Assembly (NCBI RefSeq): GCF_035666175.1
Contig: NZ_CP142016.1
Coordinates: 434,001 to 498,000 of the forward strand
Reading direction: 5' to 3'
Length of the DNA: 64,000 nucleotides
Origin: Riemerella anatipestifer
GTDB taxonomy: Bacteria; Bacteroidota; Bacteroidia; Flavobacteriales; Weeksellaceae
The notes below the pieces were generated by a model. That model did no database searches, was not told the DNA's origin, and saw only the letters and a program-made list of their open reading frames with translations. The position numbers were made by a program, and so were the translations under genes. Each line of letters begins with the position of its first letter. Positions within the stretch are counted from its first letter, which is position 1. Shown here one piece after another: positions 25,701 to 34,827 of this stretch.

Positions 25701-26698
25701 CGGATAGAAAAATGTTAGAAAGTCAACTAGCATCTTTAGAACTTCAAAAGGAAGCTCTAGAAGAATCATTAAAAGGGCTTACAGGAGAGGCTGCCGAAAA
25801 ACTAAAAAAAGACCTAGATGAGCTTAATATAAGGATAACCCAAGTTAAAGGGGCTATTCAAGGTAACAAAGAAAATGATGAGCACAGAGCTTCACAAGAA
25901 AGAAGACAGCAATTATCTCAAGTAGATCTACTAGGTTTTTCAGCAGACCAGTGGGAAGATATGTTTAAAAATCTTAAAACCACAGAAGGAAAAATTAAAG
26001 CAGTTCAAATGGCTACGCAGGCATTGAGTAATGCATTTAATCGTTTTGCTCAATTGCAACAAAATCTCAATGAGAGAGAGATGCAGCGTTTTACCAAAAA
26101 TCAAGATAAAAAACGAAAAGCACTTTTAGTACAGCTTAATCAAGGGCTTATTTCTCAAGAAGAATATCATAAAGGAATAGAGGCTTTAGATACTGAAACT
26201 GCCAAAAAAAAATCTGAGATAGCACATAAACAAGCAGTTGCTGAAAAAGCATTTAATATTGCTAATGCTATTATGAGTACTGCACTAGCAGTTACAAAAT
26301 CTTTACCTAATATACCCTTATCTATAGCTGTTGGAGCACTCGGAGCTATACAAGTTGCAACCATAGCCTCTACTCCTTTACCAGAAAAAGAAAGTTTTGC
26401 TAAAGGTGGCTATACTGGTCCAGGCTATGGTTCTCCAGATAAAACAGGGAAACGCCCTGCGGGTATAGTCCACGGCAATGAATATGTAACGCCAGATTGG
26501 ATGCTAGAGAATCCTATAGTTGCAGACACGGTAGAATGGATGGAAGCCATAAGGACAGGGCGTATTGCTCTACCAAAAGGCTATGCTGATGGTGGTTTCG
26601 TAACCGAAACTACCAATCCCAATGGTGATGATAAAACAAAAGTAATCTATAAACCCGTTGTGCATTATGAAATGAAAAAAACAAGAGTTGTTTATTAG
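22742..26698 (+). CDS. Phage tail tape measure protein, C-terminus replaced by IS-encoded residues
   Basis: A 1318-residue protein as read. The N-terminal 110 residues resemble the TP901-type start (IVLKVNGKEVDNSFNGLRS). Hydrophobic segments lie at about 460-560, and a long coiled-coil region at about 790-1130. Near the C-terminus a Gly-rich segment KGGYTGPGYGSP (about residue 1222) is typical of tape measures. ISRa1 at 26653 cuts the gene: the native frame continues in the fragment at 27643-27826, giving 1364 residues when rejoined. The last 14 residues here come from the IS. Tape length sets tail length, so loss of the end may block assembly. Confidence 0.85.
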   Translation: MAKEISSTIVLKVNGKEVDNSFNGLRSTVSKFERELKKLTPGTKEFIQKAAELKEARAEFEKVKNEITAVNNKLSHGSGVLGFFRKNILEVGTTFRQVFTANIAANFFDNIISKSKYTVDELLNIADAMSDVQKTTGMALGEVKQLWDEFDKMDTRTSKLDRLKIAEVGGRLGVPKEEMASFVQEIDKAYVALGDSFQEGLENVVDSLGKIKGLFNETKGKSYAEAINEVGSALNELAANGTASEGNISDFALRVGALPDAIKPSIDKVLGLGAGFEEAGIDAQIASSGFTNFMKVAGEGLSNFAYSMNMSVAEAQKLFNEKPEEFFLRFAEGMKGLLGDETIKIFESLKLNSLEVQKAVGAAANRTDEFREAMKRSSSAMAEATSLSAEFNTKNNNAPAIIEKLKNAWNDMFSSTNILNKFEWLIELIGWVTGVTKEAGDGVLAFKQRMEFLFNIIKVVGTAIVGYNASILIASASTGSLTKATWLNIVADKAKVASMALLRVGYLLYNMALALVTLNINRAREAMMIFNITAKASPLGVLITLVTTAYMAYKAFSKEVDNTTKKQKLLNSVTEETNKNIISQKNELDSLLKIAKDETIAKERRLSAIKKLNEISPEYLGNLTLENINTKAATEAINKYTNALYRNARAKVLKKKMDEKMEQIEDMRNAPVAETAGKDWLWKLTGGVMKLTSYEAQNLDPNMFKQMEIWKAKGGDKYAKEMMKSYGSYYDKALKNIQKVNDDFNVLANEYTELMKQDIVNDFGGGNNGNQIVPDAPKRTKNRPAKNTEADKLKEAKKDLEDSQKAYSDAYNKLLEMDSDYYLERQKLAEKSLEAELAILDAERSKELNSQRKYQDDILKTIEDLEEKKKNAKSPEAAKNYEKALEKERSLLALHDKIVETSEEAHGHKVSEIKEKWITKRLSDFFESERLRIDKERASDDEAIQKISTMEEAKLALSKMTHLKLTQQELLQIKTLEDAKKALREDADRKMLESQLASLELQKEALEESLKGLTGEAAEKLKKDLDELNIRITQVKGAIQGNKENDEHRASQERRQQLSQVDLLGFSADQWEDMFKNLKTTEGKIKAVQMATQALSNAFNRFAQLQQNLNEREMQRFTKNQDKKRKALLVQLNQGLISQEEYHKGIEALDTETAKKKSEIAHKQAVAEKAFNIANAIMSTALAVTKSLPNIPLSIAVGALGAIQVATIASTPLPEKESFAKGGYTGPGYGSPDKTGKRPAGIVHGNEYVTPDWMLENPIVADTVEWMEAIRTGRIALPKGYADGGFVTETTNPNGDDKTKVIYKPVVHYEMKKTRVVY

Positions 26699-27632
26699 AC
26701 TGAAAATCAGTATATTGTTTTTGCTATAAAACGATATAAATGAACAACATAGAGCAAATATATGAAAGAATTTTGGAAGTTTTAGGACTTTTTTCAGAAA
26801 ATCAACTGATTAGTTATCAGAGAAGAACACCTAAAATGAGCGATTTAGAAGTCATAAGTCTTAATATTACTGCTGAATACTTGAGTATTGATAGCGAATT
26901 ACAGTTCTTTAGAAAATTGCCAAACTCTCTGATAAACAAAATTGAAAGAAGTGTTTACAATAAGCGAAAACGAAGACTATCCCTACAAACAGAGCAAATT
27001 AGACAACGTATTTCGATGGAGTTCAATGAGTTTGAAGATATTTTTATCGTTGATAGCATGCCAATGAAAGTTTGTGAAAACGCTCGTTCTACTCGTTCAA
27101 AAATTTGTAAAGAGCAATCCTATTCTTCACCAACATATGGTTATTGTGCTTCACAGAAATTATATTTCTATGGCTATAAACTACACGCAGTATGTTCTTT
27201 AAATGGTGTGATTAAGAATTTTGATATAAGCCCTGCATCCGTTCACGACATCCACTATTTAAAAGATAGTGGTGAGCAAATGCGAAACTGTACTTTAATT
27301 GGAGATAGAGGCTATTTATCAGCAAAAGTTCAAATAGATTTATTTAACTATGCTAATATTAAATTAGATACACCAATGAGAAGTAATCAGAAAGATTATA
27401 TTCCTCAATTTTCATTGTACAAGAAAAAGCGAAAACGAATTGAGACATTTTTCTCTCAACTTTGCGACCAATTTATGATTAAAAGAAACTATGCTAAAAC
27501 TTTTGAAGGCTTTAAAACAAGGATAATCAGTAAAATAACCGCCGCAACGGTTATTCAATATATCAATAAATTTATCTTCCAAAGAAAATTAAATCATCTA
27601 AAAATCAGTATTATTTAAAATGCACAACGAGT
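26653..27632 (+). mobile_element. ISRa1 copy in the tape measure gene
   Basis: A complete 980-bp copy. The flanks share taatctataa (26643-26652 and 27633-27642), a duplication of up to 10 bp. Confidence 0.96.
26740..27618 (+). CDS. IS982-family transposase
   Basis: 292 residues, intact. Variants: IEQ, FFRKL, DSG, RNY. The DSG variant is shared with the copy cut by the window start and the copy in the integrase gene. Confidence 0.92.
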   Translation: MNNIEQIYERILEVLGLFSENQLISYQRRTPKMSDLEVISLNITAEYLSIDSELQFFRKLPNSLINKIERSVYNKRKRRLSLQTEQIRQRISMEFNEFEDIFIVDSMPMKVCENARSTRSKICKEQSYSSPTYGYCASQKLYFYGYKLHAVCSLNGVIKNFDISPASVHDIHYLKDSGEQMRNCTLIGDRGYLSAKVQIDLFNYANIKLDTPMRSNQKDYIPQFSLYKKKRKRIETFFSQLCDQFMIKRNYAKTFEGFKTRIISKITAATVIQYINKFIFQRKLNHLKISII

Positions 27633-27826
27633 TAATCTATAACCAAAATACAGACCCTCAGCTTATTGCTGTTTTAGCTCAGCTTAAGGAAACGATATCA
27701 GATATAAAAGAAGATGGTGTTGAAGCCTACATTGTAGAAAATGCCGAGAATGGCAGAAAGCTCCAAAAAATGATAAAACAATTTGAAAAAATAGAAAACA
27801 AAAATGCAAGAAGAACAAAATTATAA
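27633..27826 (+). pseudogene. Severed C-terminal fragment of the tape measure protein
   Basis: The frame continues NQNTDPQLIAVLAQLKETI and ends in ENKNARRTKL. It is in frame with the upstream tape measure gene once ISRa1 and one target repeat are removed. It codes for about 60 helical residues. An apparent ATG start lies inside the IS end and is not a native start. Its stop overlaps the start of the next gene by 23 bp. Confidence 0.8.
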
Positions 27827-28196
27827 CGCATTTCAAGAATTAAACATTTTTGAAAATACCGAAATAAATAAAGTCTGCGATGCTTTATTTACTAAAGTTA
27901 AGCAGCTTACAAATGAGGATTTATCTATTTGTGGATCTATGGCTAAAGTATTTGATGGTACTTTACCAGAAGATTATCAGCCAAAAGATTTAGATTTAGT
28001 GATAAGTAAGTGGGGCTTTAGATTGTTAACTTCTAATTTAGAAGAATTGGAAGGCGTACTGATGATAGAGAAGTTACCTGGTAGAATTATACTCTATCTG
28101 AAAGCCTACTTATGCATTGAAATTTGGATGGAGTCTTCAAAATTTAATTTTACACCTAAATTTTATAAAAATAAACTCGTTGTGCATTTTAAATAA
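27804..28196 (+). CDS. Phage protein of unknown function, last residues replaced by ISRa1
   Basis: A 130-residue acidic protein. A DLSICGSMAKVFDGTLP, then DLDLVISKWGF layout (residues 40-75) resembles a nucleotidyltransferase-like fold (GS followed by DxDLV), but this is only a hint. ISRa1 at 28175 replaces the native ending: the original frame continues KLKYTSYGD and stops at 29190, overlapping the next gene. The IS end supplies VVHFK and a stop. Only about eight residues differ, so function may survive. Confidence 0.6.
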   Translation: MQEEQNYNAFQELNIFENTEINKVCDALFTKVKQLTNEDLSICGSMAKVFDGTLPEDYQPKDLDLVISKWGFRLLTSNLEELEGVLMIEKLPGRIILYLKAYLCIEIWMESSKFNFTPKFYKNKLVVHFK

Positions 28197-29154
28197 TACT
28201 GATTTTTAGATGATTTAATTTTCTTTGGAAGATAAATTTATTGATATATTGAATAACCGTTGCGGCGGTTATTTTACTGATTATCCTTGTTTTAAAGCCT
28301 TCAAAAGTTTTAGCATTGTTTCTTTTAATCATAAATTGGTCGCAAAGTTGAGAGAAAAATGTCTCAATTCGTTTTCGCTTTTTCTTGTACAATGAAAATT
28401 GAGGAATATAATCTTTCTGATTACTTCTCATTGGTGTATCTAATTTAATATTAGCATAGTTAAATAAATCTATTTGAACTTTTGCTGATAAATAGCCTCT
28501 ATCTCCAATTAAAGTACAGTTTCGCATTTGCTCACCAATATCTTTTAAATAGTGGATGTCGTGAACGGATGCAGGGCTTATATCAAAATTCTTAATCACA
28601 CCATTTAAAGAACATACTGCGTGTAGTTTATAGCCATAGAAATATAATTTCTGTGAAGCACAATAACCATATGTTGGTGAAGAATAGGATTGCTCTTTAC
28701 AAATTTTTGAACGAGTAGAACGAGCGTTTTCACAAACTTTCATTGGCATGCTATCAACGATAAAAATATCTTCAAACTCATTGAACTCCATCGAAATACG
28801 CTGTCTAATTTGCTCTGTTTGTAGGGATAGTCTTCGTTTTCGCTTATTGTAAACACTTCTTTCAATTTTGTTTATCAGAGAGTTTGGCAATTTTCTAAAT
28901 AACTGTAATTCGCTATCAATACTCAAGTATTCAGCAGTAATATTAAGACTTATGACTTCTAAATCGCTCATTTTAGGTGTTCTTCTCTGATAACTAATCA
29001 GTTGATTTTCTGAAAAAAGTCCTAAAACTTCCAAAATTCTTTCATATATTTGCTCTATGTTGTTCATTTATATCGTTTTATAGCAAAAACAATATACTGA
29101 TTTTCAGTCTAATAAACAACTCTTGTTTTTTTCATTTCATAATGCACAACGGGT
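28175..29154 (-). mobile_element. ISRa1 copy (IS982 family), leftward
   Basis: A complete 980-bp copy flanked by the 8-bp duplication aaaaataa (28167-28174 and 29155-29162). Confidence 0.96.
28189..29067 (-). CDS. IS982-family transposase
   Basis: 292 residues, intact. Variants: IEQ, LFRKL, DIG, RNN. Confidence 0.92.
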   Translation of the reverse strand: MNNIEQIYERILEVLGLFSENQLISYQRRTPKMSDLEVISLNITAEYLSIDSELQLFRKLPNSLINKIERSVYNKRKRRLSLQTEQIRQRISMEFNEFEDIFIVDSMPMKVCENARSTRSKICKEQSYSSPTYGYCASQKLYFYGYKLHAVCSLNGVIKNFDISPASVHDIHYLKDIGEQMRNCTLIGDRGYLSAKVQIDLFNYANIKLDTPMRSNQKDYIPQFSLYKKKRKRIETFFSQLCDQFMIKRNNAKTFEGFKTRIISKITAATVIQYINKFIFQRKLNHLKISII

Positions 29155-29179
29155 AAAAATAAGTTAAAATACACCTCTT

Positions 29180-31249
29180 ATGGCGACTAGATTTAAAACA
29201 GAAAAAGTATGTGTCAGATGGTATACCACAGAGTATGGTCGTACTGAATGTCTTGAGGAACAGGATAAAGACTTTCCCATCCAAGAGTGGTTTGTTTATC
29301 CTAACAACATTAACTTGCCTCCTTATAAACAAGGAGCTGAAATTCCTACAGGACACCGTATTGCCGTTCATTTTCCAGAACTTGATTTATGGAATGAATG
29401 CCCTTATGATGATGTTAAGTTTAAGATAAGAGGGGAATATTCTGGTACTTCAGTGGAATGGCTGAATTTTTCTATCATTGGTGATTCCCCTACCCTTGAT
29501 ACTGATGGAGTATTCTCTCCCAATAATCTATCAAGTGCAAACATAGGTGTTTCATTTAAAAACTTCCGCCAACTTCCTGTTGGTACTTACTCAGCTTCTA
29601 TTTATTTAGAGGCGTTTGGAATAGATAATTCTGGAGAGCATTATATTGAACATTACCAACCTCCTATACAAGTTTCCTTAGAAGTACAAGAAGGAGATGG
29701 AGAAGTGCCGCCTACTGATAATGACACTAGATACCTTACTTATAACAAAAGCACCAAAGAGCTATCTGGAGATACTATAATAGATACAGCTACTTTTTTT
29801 GATGATATACAAATAGAGCCTTGGCTTTCAGCCAATCGTTCTGGAGATAAACAAATTACTTTATCTGCCAATGATATTACAAATTCTTTAAATATAGGAA
29901 CTTATAAAGGCTTACTAATAGTACGAGATAGAGGATTCTTTTCTATTAAAAGATTCTCCTATCCTATTGAACTCAAGGTTATAGAAAATCGCAGCTTTGA
30001 TTTTGAAGTAACTCCTGATGTTTTCAACTTTATTGTGGCTAAAAATAACAATGAGGTCAAGACAGGTATATCATCAATTAGTAATCCCAACCAACTCCCC
30101 ATAGAAATTCCTCTTAAACCTCAGTTTATAGAAACGGCTAATATAGAAAATGGCAACTTAGTTTTTACCACTAAAAACTCACAACAATTACAAGTAGGGA
30201 ATTATTCTGGAGATATAGTTCTTCAGTCTGGAGATATCATCAAAAAAATAAGAGTTTACCTGCGTGTTGCAGAAGGTATCAAAAGTGATTTTAATGGTAA
30301 ACCTTACTATTTTGCTTTAGATAAACATAAAGTAACCCTAACTAAAACCAATCCTAGAGCATCTTATACTAAAGTTAGGTTAGATATACATTACAGAGCT
30401 TACGGCGAAGAGTATAGAGAGAGTCAAGAATATTCTTATACCTACCTAAAAAATGAAATTATATTTTACCCTGGCGATGATGTTCAGGACTTCTTTATTC
30501 GTTGTAAAAACTTGCAACCACTATCTGAAGTAGGGTATCAAATGGGGTTATCTCCCGTTAAAATTTCCATTAAGGAATACGATGTAGATGATAAGGAACT
30601 TTCAGTTCTTACTCTAAATCATATATTATTTGCTCCAGGAAAAACGCCAAAATGCTTTCCTATATGGACAGACTTCCCAACAAGAAGCGTTTATGAGCAA
30701 TCTGTTGTCAGGCTGAATACGACCGCCTCTCCCAATAATACGGAAATAGACCGCCTATATTCTGTATATAACGAACCAAAACCTAATTATGACAGTAGTT
30801 TTGAAGTTTTTGCCTATAACCTAGAAAGAAGCAAATTCAATGTTGCTACAAAGGAAGTTTTGTCCACAGAGAAACTAACCTTTATTCCGTTGCCCTCTGT
30901 AGATAAAGCGATTCATATTTTCTTTGAAAATCAGAATTTAGTTTTAGATTGGTTTACCTGCCCTGGAGAATGTCAGAAAAATTACGACTTCAAACATATA
31001 TTTGATGAATCTGGAAATGTAAAATATGGAAGTTTAGAAACTGAAAATATTATTCTAAATACAGGCTGGATACTCAAAGAAGAAATAGAGCTAATAAACG
31101 CTATTATCAAGTCTAGAATCTGTTTTATAGTTATTGATGGCAATACGATTATAGCTAAACCTACATCTAAGAAAAATGAGATATTTGATACCGTGAGCAG
31201 CAAATTTAATATGGATATAGAATTCAATATAAAGACCGATGCAAGATAA
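29180..31249 (+). CDS. Large phage tail/baseplate protein with Ig-like repeats
   Basis: A 689-residue protein. Residues about 100-370 hold three related beta-sandwich-like segments, each with an LxxGxYxGxIxL-type ending (LPVGTYSASIYL, LNIGTYKGLLIV, LQVGNYSGDIVL), resembling BACON/Ig-like modules. The C-terminal third contains CPGECQKNYDF and is Asn- and Lys-rich. It follows the tape measure region, where distal tail and tail-tip proteins are encoded. The original upstream gene overlapped its start. It overlaps the next gene by 11 bp. Confidence 0.6.
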   Translation: MATRFKTEKVCVRWYTTEYGRTECLEEQDKDFPIQEWFVYPNNINLPPYKQGAEIPTGHRIAVHFPELDLWNECPYDDVKFKIRGEYSGTSVEWLNFSIIGDSPTLDTDGVFSPNNLSSANIGVSFKNFRQLPVGTYSASIYLEAFGIDNSGEHYIEHYQPPIQVSLEVQEGDGEVPPTDNDTRYLTYNKSTKELSGDTIIDTATFFDDIQIEPWLSANRSGDKQITLSANDITNSLNIGTYKGLLIVRDRGFFSIKRFSYPIELKVIENRSFDFEVTPDVFNFIVAKNNNEVKTGISSISNPNQLPIEIPLKPQFIETANIENGNLVFTTKNSQQLQVGNYSGDIVLQSGDIIKKIRVYLRVAEGIKSDFNGKPYYFALDKHKVTLTKTNPRASYTKVRLDIHYRAYGEEYRESQEYSYTYLKNEIIFYPGDDVQDFFIRCKNLQPLSEVGYQMGLSPVKISIKEYDVDDKELSVLTLNHILFAPGKTPKCFPIWTDFPTRSVYEQSVVRLNTTASPNNTEIDRLYSVYNEPKPNYDSSFEVFAYNLERSKFNVATKEVLSTEKLTFIPLPSVDKAIHIFFENQNLVLDWFTCPGECQKNYDFKHIFDESGNVKYGSLETENIILNTGWILKEEIELINAIIKSRICFIVIDGNTIIAKPTSKKNEIFDTVSSKFNMDIEFNIKTDAR

Positions 31250-33077
31250 ATTCGTTACTAATACAGGTGTGGAGATTCCATTGGACTCCACCAATTTTAC
31301 CTATGTAGAAGAAAATCCCAGATTTAAAGATACTTTCTGGACCAACTACACACTTCCCATAGACATCAGTTATTCTAGGGATTTTTTGAGTTCGTTTGGG
31401 CAATATTCCTCTTTGAATAATATTGGACTAAAGCGTTATCATGAAGGTATCCATCAGTTTGAAGGGAGGTTAAGAAAAGGAAAACTCGAAGTTCTTGAGT
31501 TTAAAAAAGAGATGCTAAAAATACAAATTGACAGCGGCTTTGAAACGCTTCCTAACTTTGAAAAGCCTCTATCCGAACTCCCTCTTTTAAATATCGCTGT
31601 AGATGATATTTACAATCACGCCAATGATATTGTAACAAAAAAATATCCCGAAACGGTGTATAACTTCCCTAAACTATACACCGATGAATATAATTTGCAA
31701 GATGAAGCCTATAAATACTTCGACTCATTCATCAATAATAGAAATAACCAAGAAGGACGAACGACAAAAGGTTTTTCTAGAAATAGATTAGAGAATGAAG
31801 TCGATGTTTATAATAAAAATATCATACATCCTTTGCCTTACTTGTTGTATGTTTTGACGGTAGGGTTTAGCGATGCAGGGTTTCGTTTAGAAGGTGAAAT
31901 ACTAGAAGATGAATATCTAAAGTACCGCTTAATATGGAGTGGTAAGCCTTATCATACTTCTGGAGTTCAAAAAGAACACAAACTTAATGTCTATTCAGAA
32001 GAATATCTGAATCAAAATGTAAATGGTAACTTGTATTTTGGCGAATGGCAAAAAGAGATACTTATAGACGCCCCAGGTAAGTACAATATTAAGGGGCATT
32101 TTCAAACCCAGATAGGGCTTAATGATGGAGGTGGCAGAGTAGAACTCAATATTCCTACCTTAAACTTTAGTCAATCTTTTTCGGTCAATCAATCTTCGGA
32201 TATACAACAAAGTATAGATATTTCAGAAGAACAAGCTAAGGAAGGCGTGAAGGTTATTTTTAAATTCAAAGGTGCAATGGGATATTCAAAAGTAGCAGAC
32301 GATGGTGTTAATTTAGGTCTAGCTCAGCTTCAGATACTGCCGAAAAGAATGCATACTAAGGAAGGAGTTCCAATACCCTATATCTACAATGACAATAGGG
32401 TTAATCTATCAAAATCCGTCCCAGAGATGAACTTCGGAGAGCTAGTAACTGCTATTAAAAATTTAAGAAACTATGACCTGGAATTTGAAGGCAACAGGGC
32501 TATTATGAACAAAATAAAGATAGATAAATACAAAGAACCTGAAGATTTTAGAATGTTTGAGGTAGAGAATCCCACACGATTTTTCAATGACAAAGTATCT
32601 TTTAATATTACCTTCCCAGATGAAGAAAGTGTGGTTACAAAGAATATCTATTTTGATGAAACGGGTTACCGATTAAATTATAGAAGTGTTCCTGAAACCG
32701 CCACAGAAATAAACATAAATGTAATATCACTGCCATTTACGATGTTTCGTTCTGTTTTCACAGCTAAAGCGATTAACTCTAATGCTCTAATGTTGGTTTA
32801 TTATGATGGTTTAGATAACAATGGAAATAATCACGCCCAAAATAAAAAAGGGTTGATGGATGAAGAACTAGCCAAATATCTTGAGCCTTGGTTTATGAAT
32901 AGATTGACTAATTTCCGCTACAAATGGACTTTTATTTGTGAGAAAAACAAGATAAGGAACTTTAATATCCGCTCTGCTATTTTCGCCTATAACCGTAAGC
33001 ATTGGATTAAGAGCTGGACAAAAAAATCGTTAACAAATAATCTCTACTCAATAGAGATAGAAACTGAAACATTTTAG
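31239..33077 (+). CDS. Phage baseplate / tail-tip protein
   Basis: A 612-residue protein overlapping the previous gene by 11 bp. The start DKFVTNTGVEIPLDSTNFTYVEENPRFKDTFW, with a lysine- and aromatic-rich body, resembles large tail-tip or hub proteins of Bacteroidota phages. There is a beta-rich middle (residues 230-370) and a C-terminal AYNRKHWIKSWTKKSL. No enzyme motif is seen. The call is contextual: last structural gene before a terminator and the integrase. Confidence 0.5.
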   Translation: MQDKFVTNTGVEIPLDSTNFTYVEENPRFKDTFWTNYTLPIDISYSRDFLSSFGQYSSLNNIGLKRYHEGIHQFEGRLRKGKLEVLEFKKEMLKIQIDSGFETLPNFEKPLSELPLLNIAVDDIYNHANDIVTKKYPETVYNFPKLYTDEYNLQDEAYKYFDSFINNRNNQEGRTTKGFSRNRLENEVDVYNKNIIHPLPYLLYVLTVGFSDAGFRLEGEILEDEYLKYRLIWSGKPYHTSGVQKEHKLNVYSEEYLNQNVNGNLYFGEWQKEILIDAPGKYNIKGHFQTQIGLNDGGGRVELNIPTLNFSQSFSVNQSSDIQQSIDISEEQAKEGVKVIFKFKGAMGYSKVADDGVNLGLAQLQILPKRMHTKEGVPIPYIYNDNRVNLSKSVPEMNFGELVTAIKNLRNYDLEFEGNRAIMNKIKIDKYKEPEDFRMFEVENPTRFFNDKVSFNITFPDEESVVTKNIYFDETGYRLNYRSVPETATEININVISLPFTMFRSVFTAKAINSNALMLVYYDGLDNNGNNHAQNKKGLMDEELAKYLEPWFMNRLTNFRYKWTFICEKNKIRNFNIRSAIFAYNRKHWIKSWTKKSLTNNLYSIEIETETF

Positions 33078-33084
33078 TATTTTT

Positions 33085-33113
33085 GGGAAAGTGTAATACA
33101 CTTACACTTTCCA
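33085..33113. terminator. Inverted repeat, likely bidirectional terminator between tail genes and integrase
   Basis: Perfect 11-bp arms GGAAAGTGTAA / TTACACTTTCC (33086-33096 and 33102-33112), with T on one side and A on the other, between convergent genes. Confidence 0.6.
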
Positions 33114-33184
33114 AAAATGCTTTTATCTATTTGTTCATCGTAAACTTACACAATTACACTTTTTTTCCTATTACTTAGTTCTGG

Positions 33185-33847
33185 CTAGTCTAAAAGCCTC
33201 ATTGTATTGATTGCTTCAGACTCTACTATATGTACATAAATCATAGTTGTTTTGATGTCAGAATGCCCTAGTAATATTTGTAAATCTTCTACCTTTCCTC
33301 CTTTCCTAAGATAATTTGTTGCGAATGTGTGTCTTGCCACATGGCATACTAGATGCTTTTTTATACCTAAAAAAAGAGCGATTTCTTTTATCACTTCGTT
33401 GATATGTTTTGCTGAAGGTGGCTTTATAAATAAAGAGCTATCCTCCGCCAATATCTTTCTGCAAGTTTCATTGGTCATCAATATCTGCTGCTTTTTGGAC
33501 TTTTGATTCCAAAAATAAAAATAATCATCATTAAGCTGCTCCCTTTTTAGTTTAAGCAAGTCATTTATTCTAAGACCTGTCATGCAATTAAACAGGAAGT
33601 ATCCTAACACCATTTTATGTGTGGGTTTTATGAATTTAGAGAAGTAGTATTCTTTCATACGCTCTACCTCTTGTAAACTTAGATTAGTTCTATGGCTTCT
33701 ATGCTGCTTTATCTTTATCCTCTCTAGATCCACATTTATCATGACCCCTCTTTTTTTCGCCAGCTTTATGTAGTGCTTTATAACCTTTATATTGCTATCT
33801 ATGGTTACTGCTTGGTTTTTTAGTTTTGCAGATAAATATTTTCTATA
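33185..33847 (-). pseudogene. Tyrosine integrase, catalytic C-terminal part, split by ISRa1
   Basis: It contains the catalytic core: Arg in TGLRINDLLKL, HVARHTFATNYL (His-x-x-Arg), LLGHSDIKTTMIYVHI (His and nucleophilic Tyr). The frame continues upstream into the N-terminal fragment across ISRa1. Rejoined, the protein has 393 residues from the first ATG, or 371 from the more typical second start. The ATG inside this fragment is not a native start. Without the arm-binding domain it should not integrate or excise the prophage. Confidence 0.85.
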
Positions 33848-34827
33848 ACCCGTTGTGCATTATGAAATGAAAAAAACAAGAGTTGTTTATTAGACTGAAA
33901 ATCAGTATATTGTTTTTGCTATAAAACGATATAAATGAACAACTTAGAGCAAATATATGAAAGAATTTTGGAAGTTTTAGGACTTTTTTCAGAAAATCAA
34001 CTGATTAGTTATCAGAGAAGAACACCTAAAATGAGCGATTTAGAAGTCATAAGTCTTAATATTACTGCTGAATACTTGAGTATTGATAGCGAATTACAGT
34101 TATTTAGAAAATTGCCAAACTCTCTGATAAACAAAATTGAAAGAAGTGTTTACAATAAGCGAAAACGAAGACTATCCCTACAAACAGAGCAAATTAGACA
34201 GCGTATTTCGATGGAGTTCAATGAGTTTGAAGATATTTTTATCGTTGATAGCATGCCAATGAAAGTTTGTGAAAATGCTCGTTCTACTCGTTCAAAAATT
34301 TGTAAAGAGCAATCCTATTCTTCACCAACATATGGTTATTGTGCTTCACAGAAATTATATTTCTATGGCTATAAACTACACGCAGTATGTTCTTTAAATG
34401 GTGTGATTAAGAATTTTGATATAAGCCCTGCATCCGTTCACGACATCCACTATTTAAAAGATAGTGGTGAGCAAATGCGAAACTGTACTTTAATTGGAGA
34501 TAGAGGCTATTTATCAGCAAAAGTTCAAATAGATTTATTTAACTATGCTAATATTAAATTAGATACACCAATGAGAAGTAATCAGAAAGATTATATTCCT
34601 CAATTTTCATTGTACAAGAAAAAGCGAAAACGAATTGAGACATTTTTCTCTCAACTTTGCGACCAATTTATGATTAAAAGAAACTATGCTAAAACTTTTG
34701 AAGGCTTTAAAACAAGGATAATCAGTAAAATAACCGCCGCAACGGTTATTCAATATATCAATAAATTTATCTTCCAAAGAAAATTAAATCATCTAAAAAT
34801 CAGTATTATTTAAAATGCACAACGAGT
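33848..34827 (+). mobile_element. ISRa1 copy in the integrase gene
   Basis: A complete 980-bp copy, opposite in orientation to the integrase, with the 8-bp duplication tttctata at 33840-33847 and 34828-34835. Confidence 0.96.
33935..34813 (+). CDS. IS982-family transposase
   Basis: 292 residues, intact. Variants: LEQ, LFRKL, DSG, RNY. Confidence 0.92.
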   Translation: MNNLEQIYERILEVLGLFSENQLISYQRRTPKMSDLEVISLNITAEYLSIDSELQLFRKLPNSLINKIERSVYNKRKRRLSLQTEQIRQRISMEFNEFEDIFIVDSMPMKVCENARSTRSKICKEQSYSSPTYGYCASQKLYFYGYKLHAVCSLNGVIKNFDISPASVHDIHYLKDSGEQMRNCTLIGDRGYLSAKVQIDLFNYANIKLDTPMRSNQKDYIPQFSLYKKKRKRIETFFSQLCDQFMIKRNYAKTFEGFKTRIISKITAATVIQYINKFIFQRKLNHLKISII